Shown here piece by piece: positions 30,673 through 40,733 of a stretch of DNA of 51,328 bases. Within the stretch, counting starts at the first letter, position 1. Every line of letters starts with the position of its first letter. Source of the stretch: Halalkalibacter oceani (GTDB lineage: Bacteria > Bacillota > Bacilli > Bacillales > Bacillaceae_D); NCBI RefSeq assembly GCF_023715705.1, contig NZ_JAMBOS010000029.1:1-51328 (forward strand). Direction: 5' to 3'. The notes below the pieces were generated by a model. The model was not told the origin of the DNA, did not search any database, and was given only the letters and a program-made list of their open reading frames with translations. The position numbers and the translations under genes were made by a program.

Positions 30673-31599
30673 GTGAAAGACATAAGAACACTGACAGAAG
30701 GGGCTATTTTAGCCGCTGTGTTTGCGATTCTTTTACTGGTGACGGCATATGTCCCGCTTGTCGGGATGATTACCCTCTGGGCGCTGCCGCTCCCATTTGT
30801 AATTTATGTACTGCGACGCGGTTTAAAGGCGGGCTTCATGCTCGTGGCGGTCGCCTGTTTTCTTGCTTTTCTGGTCGGAGGACTTCCTTCTGTTCCGGCG
30901 GCGCTTGTATTTGGGAGTGCCGGGTTGGTCGTTGGTGAATTATACCGCAGGGAACAGCCGGGATTGACGGTTTTAATTGGCGCAGGCTTAACATATACCG
31001 TTAATATGCTGCTTGTTTTTTTAGGACTTGTTTTCCTATTAGGAGAAAATCCAATGCAAATGGCAGTGGATTTAACCCGCGAACAAATTGAATTTGCTGA
31101 ATCAGCTTTTGATATGCCCGCCGAGTCTGTAGCGCAAATGAATGAGATGCTCAATCAGCTTGGCTATTTGGCACCGTTAATGATCGTTGGGGCGGGAGTA
31201 TTTTGTGCGCTGATTACATTATTGATCAGCCGGCTCGTCTTACGCCGTTTAGGTCATGAGGTTCATGGACTGCCTCCGTTTCGCGACTGGCAGTTTCCAA
31301 AATCATTTCTGTGGTATTACTTAATTGTGCTGATCCTTGCCATGGGTGGATTTGAACAAGGGACGACGATGTATGCGATCGTCTGGAACCTGTTCCCGTT
31401 GCTTGAGATTATATTAGCTGTGCAAGGGTTTGCTTTTATCTTTTTCTTTTGCCATCATCGGGGAATTTCGAAGGCTGTGCCGATTCTTTTAGTCATTTCA
31501 GCGATCATTATGTCGCCTTTATTATTCATCATTCGAATTCTGGGAATCATTGATTTAGGCTTTGATTTGCGAAAACGCGTCATAAGCCAGAAAAAATAG
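30673..31599 (+). CDS. yybS: YybS family membrane protein (DUF2232)
   Basis: 308 residues with about eight membrane helices in the DUF2232 family. It starts with GTG after AGGTGGAT and opens TLTEGAILAAVFAILLLVTAYVP. B. subtilis yybS lies at the same place directly before gdpP. Function is unknown; the fold resembles ECF-type S components (family knowledge, not shown here). It is 11 bases from gdpP and probably cotranscribed. Confidence 0.9.
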   Translation: MKDIRTLTEGAILAAVFAILLLVTAYVPLVGMITLWALPLPFVIYVLRRGLKAGFMLVAVACFLAFLVGGLPSVPAALVFGSAGLVVGELYRREQPGLTVLIGAGLTYTVNMLLVFLGLVFLLGENPMQMAVDLTREQIEFAESAFDMPAESVAQMNEMLNQLGYLAPLMIVGAGVFCALITLLISRLVLRRLGHEVHGLPPFRDWQFPKSFLWYYLIVLILAMGGFEQGTTMYAIVWNLFPLLEIILAVQGFAFIFFFCHHRGISKAVPILLVISAIIMSPLLFIIRILGIIDLGFDLRKRVISQKK

Positions 31600-31610
31600 G
31601 AGCTGACATT

Positions 31611-33578
31611 ATGCCTGAGTTTTTAATGAAACGGTGGCACGGCTACCACGTCAAAGCTCTTTTTGCTGTCGCCATTCTCTTTCTCGGCATCTTGACATAT
31701 TTTCAATGGCAAATTGGCGTGTTTGGCTTTTTTATTCTGGGAGTGTTAGCGATATATTCTGCTCAGGCCAAACGCTCCTTCGAGCGGGAACTTGAGCATT
31801 ATGTCATGACGCTGACTTATCGGGTGAACAAAGCGGGAGAAGACGCAGTTACCAAAATGCCAATTGGGATTCTTCTTTATAATGAAGCGGGAAACATTCA
31901 GTGGGTCAATCCATTTATGGCGACGTTGATTGACGAAGACCTGTTAAATAAAGGGTTGGAAGAGCTGAGTGAGGAAATCGTCGAAATGCTTCGTCAAGAA
32001 GAGGAAGAGCGCGTGATCACGTTCGATGACCGCTATTATCATGTGACGCTTGAAAGAGAAGAGCGCCTGATTTACTTCCTTGATGTGACCGAGAAGGAGA
32101 AAACGAAGGAGCGCTTTGAAGAAACACAGACTGTTGTTGCCCTGATTTACTTGGATAATTATGATGAAATCACTCAAGGCATGGAGGATCAGGTTAGAAG
32201 CCGTTTAGTCAGCCAGGTGACAGCTGCCCTTAACAACTGGGCAAATGAGAACGATATGCTGTTAAGAAGAACGTCGTCTGACCGCTTTATCGCGGTGTTT
32301 AATGCGAAGACACTGGAGATGATTGAAGGGCAACGGTTTGATATCATTGATGAAATTCGCCAGCTTACCGGAAAGGATAAAGTCCCGATTACCTTAAGTA
32401 TCGGTGTCGGGACGGGAGAGAATTCATTAAGAGAGCTGGGGCAGCTTGCTCAATCAAGTCTTGACCTCGCTCTTGGCCGTGGAGGAGACCAGGTGGCGAT
32501 TAAACAAAGGAATGGCAAAGTCCGCTTTTACGGTGGTAAATCAAATGCGATGGAAAAACGGACACGGGTGCGGGCACGCGTCATTTCTCATGCTTTGCGT
32601 GATTTCGTGCTTGAATGTGAAAAAGTGATGATCATGGGTCATCAAAATCCGGATATGGATGCGATTGGCGCGGCGATCGGTGTGCAGAAAATTGCTGAAG
32701 TGAATGGCAAGGAAGGCTATATTGTTCTTGATCCGAGCGACATTAACCATGACGTTCAGAAGCTGATCGAGGAAGTCGAAAACCATGACCATCTCTGGTC
32801 ACAGTTTATGACACCGGAAGAAGCAGAGGAGCAGATTACGCCACAGACGCTGTTAATTATCGTTGATACTCATAAACCGTCGATGGTGATTGAGCCCGCG
32901 CTGCTGGACCGGGTAGAGCGGATTATCGTGCTTGACCATCATCGGCGCGGCGAGGAATTTATAAAAGACCCTGTTCTCGTTTATATGGAGCCTTATGCGT
33001 CATCAACTGCTGAGCTCGTTACCGAGCTGCTGGAGTATCAGCCGAAGCAGCTGAAAATGGATCGGCTCGAAGCAACCGCTTTGCTGGCGGGAATCATCGT
33101 CGACACGAAAAGCTTTGCCGTGCGCACCGGCGCTAGAACCTTTGATGCGGCTTCGTTTTTACGTTCAAACGGAGCAGATACGACGCTCGTACAAAAGCTG
33201 CTGAAGGAGGATCTTGAGCAGTATGTGAAACGGGCAAAGCTCGTCGAAAGCGCCGAATACTACCGCGATGGCTTGGCGATTGCGGTAGCGGAGGAAGAAG
33301 AAACCTACAGCCAGATTATTATTGCCCAGGCTGCCGATACGTTATTGAATATGAAGGATGTCGTTGCATCATTCGTTATTTCCAAACGAAAAGATGGTAT
33401 GATTAGTATAAGTGCCAGATCGCTTGGGGACTTCAATGTTCAGCTGATCATGGAAAAGCTAAATGGCGGAGGGCACCTCTCCAACGCAGCTGCGCAGCTC
33501 GAGGAAGTGACGATTGAGGAAGCGAAAGAGCGGCTGCAGGAAGCGATTGATGATTATGTTGAAGGAGGTCAATCATAA
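31611..33578 (+). CDS. gdpP: Cyclic-di-AMP phosphodiesterase GdpP
   Basis: 655 residues. It hydrolyses c-di-AMP and so controls potassium, osmotic and cell wall balance. Two N-terminal membrane helices (about 15-50) are followed by a PAS-like domain (haem-binding in relatives), a degenerate GGDEF domain (no intact GGDEF motif) and the DHH-DHHA1 catalytic unit. Metal-binding motifs are [17 protein letters not shown] and LDHHRRG, and the C-terminal [11 protein letters not shown] is the DHHA1 substrate motif. Its stop overlaps the rplI start by one base (TAATG). Confidence 0.96.
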   Translation: MPEFLMKRWHGYHVKALFAVAILFLGILTYFQWQIGVFGFFILGVLAIYSAQAKRSFERELEHYVMTLTYRVNKAGEDAVTKMPIGILLYNEAGNIQWVNPFMATLIDEDLLNKGLEELSEEIVEMLRQEEEERVITFDDRYYHVTLEREERLIYFLDVTEKEKTKERFEETQTVVALIYLDNYDEITQGMEDQVRSRLVSQVTAALNNWANENDMLLRRTSSDRFIAVFNAKTLEMIEGQRFDIIDEIRQLTGKDKVPITLSIGVGTGENSLRELGQLAQSSLDLALGRGGDQVAIKQRNGKVRFYGGKSNAMEKRTRVRARVISHALRDFVLECEKVMIMGHQNPDMDAIGAAIGVQKIAEVNGKEGYIVLDPSDINHDVQKLIEEVENHDHLWSQFMTPEEAEEQITPQTLLIIVDTHKPSMVIEPALLDRVERIIVLDHHRRGEEFIKDPVLVYMEPYASSTAELVTELLEYQPKQLKMDRLEATALLAGIIVDTKSFAVRTGARTFDAASFLRSNGADTTLVQKLLKEDLEQYVKRAKLVESAEYYRDGLAIAVAEEEETYSQIIIAQAADTLLNMKDVVASFVISKRKDGMISISARSLGDFNVQLIMEKLNGGGHLSNAAAQLEEVTIEEAKERLQEAIDDYVEGGQS

Positions 33579-34021
33579 TGAAAGTCATATTTCTAGAGGA
33601 TGTAAAAGGAAAAGGGAAAAAAGGCGAAACAAAAAATGTTTCTGAAGGCTATGCCAGAAACTATCTTATCCCCAATCAGCTTGCTGTTGAAGCGACAAAA
33701 GGCAATATGAAAAACCTGGAAGCGCAAAAGAAAAGTGAGCAAAAGAAGCAGGAAGAAAACCTCGCTGAAGCTGAGGCCTACAAAGCGGAGCTTGAAGCGC
33801 TTGAAGTGAAAATCACAGCGAAAGCCGGGGAAGGTGGACGCCTGTTCGGAGCGATTTCCACAAAGCAGATTGCCGAAACATTGGCGAAGATGAAAAAGAA
33901 AGTCGATAAACGGAAAATTATGCTTGATGAACCGATACGTTCATTGGGATATACAAACGTCCCGATCAAAATTCATCCGGAAGTGATCGCAACCGTCAAA
34001 GTCCATGTCGTAGAAGCATAA
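33578..34021 (+). CDS. rplI: Ribosomal protein bL9
   Basis: 147 residues, with the N-terminal [29 protein letters not shown] domain, a long connecting helix and a C-terminal domain. It stabilises the L1 stalk region of the large subunit. The start ATG overlaps the gdpP stop, and AAGGAGGTC within gdpP is its ribosome binding site. Confidence 0.97.
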   Translation: MKVIFLEDVKGKGKKGETKNVSEGYARNYLIPNQLAVEATKGNMKNLEAQKKSEQKKQEENLAEAEAYKAELEALEVKITAKAGEGGRLFGAISTKQIAETLAKMKKKVDKRKIMLDEPIRSLGYTNVPIKIHPEVIATVKVHVVEA

Positions 34022-34128
34022 CAGCATAAGAGAGAAGGGTGACAAAAACGAGTGTTCTCTTGACCAGTGGTGGTATAATTAGGGCTGAACTAGCTTATCC
34101 ATTCACTAGGAAGAGGAGGCATTCGCGG

Positions 34129-34167
34129 ATGTCACCCTTTTTCAAAGTTTACAATTTTGCAGGTTAA
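34129..34167 (+). CDS. Possible 12-codon leader ORF before dnaB
   Basis: In the 271-base gap between rplI and dnaB, ATG at 34129 opens MSPFFKVYNFAG and stops at 34167. It has a strong ribosome binding site, AGAGGAGG, 9 bases upstream. A TATAAT with an extended TGG lies at about 34075, and a weak hairpin (AAGGCACTG ... CAGTCCTT) precedes dnaB. It may be a translated leader. It is too short for any composition test and could be chance. Confidence 0.3.
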   Translation: MSPFFKVYNFAG

Positions 34168-34292
34168 TTCGCGTGAAAATGTCGGCTGGGGCTCGTTACA
34201 AAAATACGTAGCAGCTCTGGACGGCACTTTTGTGGGATAATTTGAGGAAGGCACTGGCTCCGCACAGTCCTTCTATGAAAGGATGAACATGC

Positions 34293-35657
34293 ATGAGTGA
34301 TCTGTTTGCTGATCGCACACCACCGCAGAATATTGAAGCTGAACAGGCCGTACTGGGCGCTATTTTTCTGGCCGATGAAGCCCTTGTGACAGCTTCTGAA
34401 CGTCTTGCACCTGAAGATTTTTATCGTGCGGCTCACCAGCGGGTATATCAAGTCATGCTTGAACTGGCTGAAAAGGGAGAGCCGGTCGATCTTGTAACGG
34501 TGACGGCTGAACTCCAGGATCGCAAATGGCTCGATGATATTGGCGGCGTCGCTTATCTCGGCGACTTGGCCAATGCTGTGCCGACGGCGGCCAATGTGGA
34601 GTACTACAGCAGGATCGTTGAGGAAAAGTCATTATTGCGCCGTCTGATCAAAGTGGCGACAAGCATCGCTGCCGAAGGCTATGCGAGTGAAGAAGAAGTT
34701 GACGCAATTCTTGACGAAGCGGAAAAGAACATTCTCGACGTTTCACAGCGTAAAAATACAAGTGCTTTTATCTCGATCAAGGATGTGTTGATCGAGACAT
34801 ATGATAAAATCGAAATGCTTCAGCACCATAAAGGGGACATTACCGGGATTCCGACCGGGTTTGTTGAGCTTGACCGCATGACGGCCGGCTTTCAGCGGAA
34901 TGATTTAATTATTGTCGCCGCCCGGCCGTCAGTCGGTAAGACGGCTTTTGCCTTGAACATCTCTCAAAATGTCGCCACCCGTACAGATGAAAATGTCGCG
35001 ATCTTCAGCTTGGAAATGGGAGCGAGTCAGCTTGTCCAGCGGATGCTTTGCGCAGAGGGCAATATTGATGCCCAGCGGATGCGGACAGGGGCGCTCAATA
35101 CCGAAGATTGGCAGAAACTGACGATGGCGATGGGGAGCCTGGCGAAAGCGGGAATTTACATCGATGATACGCCCGGGATTAAGGTCAATGATATCCGCGC
35201 CAAATGCCGGCGCTTAAAGCAGGAGCACGGCCTTGGGATGATTATGATTGATTATTTGCAGCTCATTCAAGGCAGCGGCCGCAGCGGGGAAAACCGCCAG
35301 CAGGAAGTATCTGAAATATCGCGCTCGCTAAAAGCGATTGCCCGTGAACTGGAAGTGCCTGTAATCGCACTCTCCCAGCTTTCCCGCGGCGTGGAATCAA
35401 GACAGGACAAGCGTCCGATGATGTCCGATATTCGGGAATCGGGAAGTATCGAGCAGGATGCCGATATTGTCGCTTTCCTTTATCGTGATGATTACTATGA
35501 TAAAGAAACGGAAAATCAGAACATCATCGAAATTATTATTGCCAAGCAGCGTAACGGCCCTGTTGGAACCGTGGAGCTGGCGTTTGTAAAAGAATACAAC
35601 AAATTCGTTAATTTGGATCGCCGTCATGATGAACGCGATATGCCGCCGGGAGCTTAA
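34293..35657 (+). CDS. dnaB: Replicative DNA helicase DnaB (DnaC in B. subtilis)
   Basis: 454 residues. It is the hexameric helicase of the replication fork. The N-terminal domain begins DRTPPQNIEAEQAVLGAIF. The RecA-like motor has Walker A ARPSVGKTAFAL (about residue 212), Walker B MIMIDYLQLI, and the later SQLSRGVESRQDKRPMMSDIRESG. The name is dnaC in B. subtilis nomenclature. It follows rplI, as in relatives. Confidence 0.97.
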   Translation: MSDLFADRTPPQNIEAEQAVLGAIFLADEALVTASERLAPEDFYRAAHQRVYQVMLELAEKGEPVDLVTVTAELQDRKWLDDIGGVAYLGDLANAVPTAANVEYYSRIVEEKSLLRRLIKVATSIAAEGYASEEEVDAILDEAEKNILDVSQRKNTSAFISIKDVLIETYDKIEMLQHHKGDITGIPTGFVELDRMTAGFQRNDLIIVAARPSVGKTAFALNISQNVATRTDENVAIFSLEMGASQLVQRMLCAEGNIDAQRMRTGALNTEDWQKLTMAMGSLAKAGIYIDDTPGIKVNDIRAKCRRLKQEHGLGMIMIDYLQLIQGSGRSGENRQQEVSEISRSLKAIARELEVPVIALSQLSRGVESRQDKRPMMSDIRESGSIEQDADIVAFLYRDDYYDKETENQNIIEIIIAKQRNGPVGTVELAFVKEYNKFVNLDRRHDERDMPPGA

Positions 35658-35760
35658 AAAGCTTGCGGTATTTTTTTTGAAATTGTTAAAAAAGGAAAAA
35701 CAGGGCCAAAGGCTGAACGCTTGTTGGGCAGCAAGAGCGTCCGGTGCGAATAATCGAAAA

Positions 35761-35805
35761 TTTAACGAACAAAACCAGATATCAACGAATTCAATGTTCG
35801 GATTT
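35761..35805 (+). promoter_or_regulatory. Pair of inverted PurBoxes (PurR operator)
   Basis: AATGTTCGGATTT (35793-35805) is the exact inverse of the PurBox consensus AWWWCCGAACWWT. The upstream box TTTAACGAACAAA (35761-35773) is a weaker match in the opposite orientation. They lie immediately upstream of the purA -35, fitting repression by PurR with release by PRPP, as known in B. subtilis. Confidence 0.7.
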
Positions 35806-35808
35806 TCG

Positions 35809-37180
<1,372 letters not shown>

Positions 37181-37187
37181 AGGAAAG

Positions 37188-37250
37188 CAGGAGGAAGCTT
37201 GTCCGCTGACCGGAGACGTAAAGTCTTCCAGCGGACTTGTCCGTTCCTGC
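37188..37250 (+). repeat. Imperfect stem-loop after purA
   Basis: GTCCGCTG (37201-37208) pairs with CAGCGGAC (37229-37236), and the outer GCAGGA/TCCTGC can extend it. There is no T-run, so it is at best a weak terminator. The rest of the gap to the tRNA cluster (37251-37386) shows no gene or clear motif. Confidence 0.45.
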
Positions 37251-37386
37251 ACAATGGGAGAGGAATACCGGCAACCTTCTTTCCGTCTCCGTGGAAAAGC
37301 ACTTGCATCGGACGTCATTTTTCGCTATTCTGTAAAGAGTACGGATCAAGCAATCGCGGGAAATAAAAACTTTTTCAAAAAAATTC

Positions 37387-37415
37387 TTGCGCATTGTCAG
37401 GCGCTATGCTATTAT
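37387..37415 (+). promoter_or_regulatory. Promoter of the tRNA cluster
   Basis: TTGCGC (37387-37392), a 17-base spacer and TATTAT (37410-37415), about 80 bases before tRNA-Lys. Confidence 0.55.
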
Positions 37416-37493
37416 AAATCTTGTCGCTAAGATAACACTCATTTGAAGATGATCCTTCAACGAAGAGATGCAACATTTGAGCGAGGGAGCTAG

Positions 37494-37569
37494 GAGCCAT
37501 TAGCTCAGTTGGTAGAGCATCTGACTTTTAATCAGAGGGTCGAAGGTTCGAGTCCTTCATGGCTCACCA
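37494..37569 (+). tRNA. tRNA-Lys (anticodon TTT)
   Basis: Full cloverleaf of 76 bases with encoded CCA. The acceptor stem is GAGCCAT/ATGGCTC, the anticodon loop is CTTTTAA, and the T-loop is GTTCGAGTC. Confidence 0.97.
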
Positions 37570-37583
37570 TTTTTACTTTGATT

Positions 37584-37658
37584 GGCCCGTTGGTCAAGCG
37601 GTTAAGACACCGCCCTTTCACGGCGGTAACACGGGTTCGAATCCCGTACGGGTCACCA
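37584..37658 (+). tRNA. tRNA-Glu (anticodon TTC)
   Basis: 75 bases with encoded CCA. The sequence is essentially the canonical Bacillus tRNA-Glu, beginning GGCCCGTTGGTCAAGCGG, with the anticodon in CCTTTCACG and the T-loop GTTCGAATC. Confidence 0.97.
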
Positions 37659-37678
37659 TACATAGTTTAGCGATTATT

Positions 37679-37755
37679 GGTCCGGTAGTTCAGTTGGTTA
37701 GAATGCCTGCCTGTCACGCAGGAGGTCGCGGGTTCGAGTCCCGTCCGGACCGCCA
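37679..37755 (+). tRNA. tRNA-Asp (anticodon GTC)
   Basis: 77 bases with encoded CCA. The acceptor is GGTCCGG/CCGGACC, the anticodon arm is CCTGCCTGTCACGCAGG, and the T-loop is GTTCGAGTC. Confidence 0.97.
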
Positions 37756-37779
37756 CTTCCATAAGTACATATACAGCAT

Positions 37780-37855
37780 GGCTTGGTAGCTCAGTCGGTA
37801 GAGCAATGGACTGAAAATCCATGTGTCGGCGGTTCGATTCCGTCCCAAGCCACCA
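37780..37855 (+). tRNA. tRNA-Phe (anticodon GAA)
   Basis: 76 bases with encoded CCA. The acceptor is GGCTTGG/CCAAGCC, the anticodon arm is TGGACTGAAAATCCA, and the T-loop is GTTCGATTC. Confidence 0.97.
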
Positions 37856-37875
37856 TTTTTGTTTGTTGGAATGTT

Positions 37876-37895
37876 GTCTAGCTCAATTGGTAGAG
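37876..37895 (+). pseudogene. Partial tRNA copy (D-arm region of tRNA-Thr)
   Basis: GTCTAGCTCAATTGGTAGAG is identical to positions about 6-25 of the tRNA-Thr 144 bases downstream, including the last acceptor-stem bases and the whole D-arm. No anticodon arm, T-arm or 3' acceptor strand follows. The region 37896-38015 holds no gene I recognise, and a GTTGTCTCGA segment partly repeats. It looks like a tRNA remnant left by deletion or insertion. Confidence 0.6.
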
Positions 37896-38015
37896 ACGAG
37901 CAAAGTCATCGTCGAATAGGCTACGAGTTGTCTCGACGCAGCCGCATCGAAGCAAAGGCTATTAAGAGGAAGAGACACAATCTCAGCATAAACTAAGAAA
38001 CACTAATTACAACAT

Positions 38016-38088
<73 letters not shown>

Positions 38089-38094
38089 CTTCTC

Positions 38095-38126
38095 AAATCC
38101 ACATGGATATCCGTGTGGATTTTTCA
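38095..38126 (+). terminator. Rho-independent terminator of the tRNA cluster
   Basis: AAATCCACA (38095-38103) pairs with TGTGGATTT (38114-38122), followed by TTTC. Confidence 0.85.
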
Positions 38127-38298
38127 TTTGTCTTGTTTTCGATCCTTAGGCAGGGGTGGGATCGCGACAATAGGCGGGGAATTCGAAAAATGATTTCCAG
38201 AATTCGCTAAAATTCTAGTAATGTAACAACAATATTACAATCTTTTATCATTTTTTTTCATTTGACCCCTGACCTTAATAGTATGCTAGAATGGAGAA

Positions 38299-38319
38299 GG
38301 TTGACGAATAATGTCAACC
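38299..38319. promoter_or_regulatory. Inverted repeat upstream of the M23 peptidase gene
   Basis: GGTTGAC (38299-38305) and GTCAACC (38313-38319) form a perfect 7-base inverted repeat with a 7-base gap, about 85 bases before the start codon. TTGACC/TAGAAT-like promoter boxes lie just upstream (38263-38292) but with 19-base spacing. It could be an operator. A looser inverted repeat, TGTAA-N8-TTACA, is at about 38222-38239. Otherwise the gap 38127-38404 shows nothing clear. Confidence 0.4.
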
Positions 38320-38404
38320 ATTGTTGTGCTGTCGTGTCCGAGTGATAGTAAGGTGCCCTTCCTGATTTAATGTGGAAGGGGAGTTTTACGGGGGGAATTT
38401 ATAG

Positions 38405-39856
38405 ATGAGCTCTACGAACATAGGCTCTTTGAATAGCAGGAAAAAAGTATTGATCGGTCTGATGCTACTTGTCATGATCGTGGCGGCGCAAATCGTTAAA
38501 GCGGATGGAAAGCTGATCTATACAATTTATCACGTATATGTCGATGGAAATCATGTCGGTTATTTACTGGATGAAGAAAAGTATAACAGCCTGGTTGAAG
38601 AGATGGTGGAAACCTATCAAGAGCAGTATCCGGATTATTCGCTTCAAATTGCCGAGCAGGTTGAGATTATTCCTGAATTCGTGTTTCATCAAAAGAGCAT
38701 GGATGAACAAACTCTCGCTGCTTTAGAAGAGAAGCTTTCTGTGGAAGCAGAAGCGGTGGCGATTTATGTGAATGAAGAAGCCGCTGTTTATTTGCCGACG
38801 GGGGAAGCTGCCGAGCAGACGCTGGAGAGCTTTATTACGCAATACGTTAATGAGCAGCAATATGAGGCCTATCTCGAAAAAGAAGCGGCAGAGGAGACTG
38901 CTGAGACCGGTGAGACAACTGTCCCGGAGGCAGAGGTCGGAGAGACTCAGCTCGTTGATGTTAAGCTGAGTGAGGACGTCGAGCAGGTTGCGAAAAAGAC
39001 CAGCCCGGAAAATGTTCTGACTGTTAAGGAAGCTGTAAAAAAGCTGACAAAAGGAGTACTCGAAGAGCAGCCGTATGAGGTGAAGGAAGGCGATGTTCTC
39101 GGCAGTATTGCCAATGAACACGATCTGACGACAGCTGAGCTGCTAGAATTAAATGAAGGACTGACAGAAGAAACGGTTCTGCAAATCGGTCAGGAATTGA
39201 AAGTCACCGCCTACGAGCCTTATATGGAAGTCATCTCGACGATGACGAAGTCGGTAGAAGAAGAGATCCCTTTTCAAATTGAAGTGAAGGAAGATGACTC
39301 GATGTGGAAGGGCGATCAGAAGGTGACGCAAAAGGGGCAGAATGGTTTGCAGCTTGTCGATTATCAGCTAACCGAACGAAATGGACAGCTTGTTAAAAAA
39401 GAAGCGGTACAGGAAGAAATGCTCCAGGAGCCGGTAACAAAAGTAGTCGTAAGAGGAACGAAGGAAATGCCTTCGCGCGGTACCGGTGAGCTGAGCTGGC
39501 CAGCAGTAGGCGGCTATATCTCAAGCTACCAGGGGAACCGCTGGGGGAGATTCCATCGCGGAATTGATATTGCCCGCCCGAGCAGCTACGACATTTTAGC
39601 TGCTGATAATGGCACAGTCAGCTTCGCCGGTTGGCAAGGCGGGTACGGCAATGTCGTGAAGATTAATCATAACAACGGGATGGAAACCTTGTATGCCCAC
39701 CTGCGCTCGATTGATGTCGAGGTCGGACAAACTGTCGCCCAGGGACAGAAAATCGGTGTTATGGGGACGACCGGCAACTCGACCGGCATTCACCTTCACT
39801 TTGAAGTAACTGAAAATGGGCAGTTGAAAAATCCGATGGATTATTTAAACCGCTAA
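38405..39856 (+). CDS. Membrane-anchored LysM-G5-M23 cell wall endopeptidase
   Basis: 483 residues. An N-terminal membrane anchor (about 14-32) is followed by an extracellular alpha/beta region, an acidic Glu-rich linker (about 155-180), a LysM domain (about 220-270, YEVKEGDVLGSIANEHDLT), a G5 domain (about 275-350) and a C-terminal LytM-type peptidase M23 domain. The zinc ligands are present: HRGIDIA (His and Asp) and HLHFE, with a further conserved His in LYAHL. It should cut peptidoglycan cross-links. Its place directly before walR fits control of wall hydrolases by WalRK (inference). Confidence 0.92.
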   Translation: MSSTNIGSLNSRKKVLIGLMLLVMIVAAQIVKADGKLIYTIYHVYVDGNHVGYLLDEEKYNSLVEEMVETYQEQYPDYSLQIAEQVEIIPEFVFHQKSMDEQTLAALEEKLSVEAEAVAIYVNEEAAVYLPTGEAAEQTLESFITQYVNEQQYEAYLEKEAAEETAETGETTVPEAEVGETQLVDVKLSEDVEQVAKKTSPENVLTVKEAVKKLTKGVLEEQPYEVKEGDVLGSIANEHDLTTAELLELNEGLTEETVLQIGQELKVTAYEPYMEVISTMTKSVEEEIPFQIEVKEDDSMWKGDQKVTQKGQNGLQLVDYQLTERNGQLVKKEAVQEEMLQEPVTKVVVRGTKEMPSRGTGELSWPAVGGYISSYQGNRWGRFHRGIDIARPSSYDILAADNGTVSFAGWQGGYGNVVKINHNNGMETLYAHLRSIDVEVGQTVAQGQKIGVMGTTGNSTGIHLHFEVTENGQLKNPMDYLNR

Positions 39857-39870
39857 ATAAGCTTTTTTAT

Positions 39871-39917
39871 GGCTATCTTCAAAAGAGTGAAACTATCTTT
39901 TGAGGGTAGCCTTTTCT
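39871..39917 (+). terminator. Rho-independent terminator before walR
   Basis: GGCTATCTTCAAAAGA (39871-39886) pairs with TCTTTTGAGGGTAGCC (39896-39911), with one mismatch and one G-T pair, followed by TTTTCT. Confidence 0.85.
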
Positions 39918-40022
39918 AATAGAATGGACCGTAATTTCGAAATGGGAAATCGTTCTTAAAAACGAGAGGGCGTTAATGTGTTAGAATGTGAGGGAGACTA
40001 CTTGAAACGGGAGAGATTCTGA

Positions 40023-40733
40023 ATGGATAAACGAATTTTAGTTGTCGATGATGAAAAACCGATTGCAGATATATTAAAATTTAATCTTGAGAAGGAAGGC
40101 TTCGCCGTAACATGTGCCTATGACGGGCTGGAAGCGATTGAGGCGGTCAACGGAGAGTCGTTTGATTTGATTCTGCTTGATATTATGCTGCCTCATAAAG
40201 ATGGCATGGAAGTTTGCCGAGAGGTCCGCAAAAAATACGATACACCGATTATTATGCTGACGGCCAAGGATTCCGAGATTGATAAGGTGCTGGGACTTGA
40301 GCTTGGTGCCGATGATTATGTGACGAAGCCTTTCAGTACGAGAGAGCTGCTGGCGCGGGTCAAGGCTAATTTACGCCGCCATAAAGTGAGCGGGGAAGAG
40401 ACGAACGCCCAGCGGGAAATTGTCGTTGGTGATTTAACGATTTATCCCGAGGCTTACCAGGTTAAGCGCCGCGGTGAAACAATCGAGCTGACTCATCGTG
40501 AATTCGAGCTGATTCATTATTTGGCCAAGCATCTCGGTCAGGTCATGACGAGAGAGCATCTGCTTCAGGCGGTATGGGGCTATGATTACTTTGGTGACGT
40601 CCGTACCGTCGACGTAACAGTGCGGCGCCTGCGTGAGAAAGTGGAGGACAATCCGAGCTTTCCGGTCTGGATCATCACCCGGCGCGGAGTCGGCTACTAT
40701 TTGTCCTCTCCGGAAAAACAGGAGCAATCATAA
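40023..40733 (+). CDS. walR: Essential response regulator WalR (YycF)
   Basis: 236 residues, OmpR/PhoB type. The receiver domain has the phosphorylated Asp53 in [13 protein letters not shown], the acidic pair DDE near the N-terminus and Lys in YVTKPFS. The C-terminal winged helix contains [17 protein letters not shown]. WalR controls wall metabolism genes in low-GC Gram-positives and is usually essential. walK begins at the next base after the stop. Confidence 0.97.
   Translation: MDKRILVVDDEKPIADILKFNLEKEGFAVTCAYDGLEAIEAVNGESFDLILLDIMLPHKDGMEVCREVRKKYDTPIIMLTAKDSEIDKVLGLELGADDYVTKPFSTRELLARVKANLRRHKVSGEETNAQREIVVGDLTIYPEAYQVKRRGETIELTHREFELIHYLAKHLGQVMTREHLLQAVWGYDYFGDVRTVDVTVRRLREKVEDNPSFPVWIITRRGVGYYLSSPEKQEQS

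Noticed and set aside
37559-37789. A 76-codon plus-strand ORF across tRNA-Glu and tRNA-Asp
   Set aside because: It is made of tRNA sequence; the cloverleaf structures explain it.
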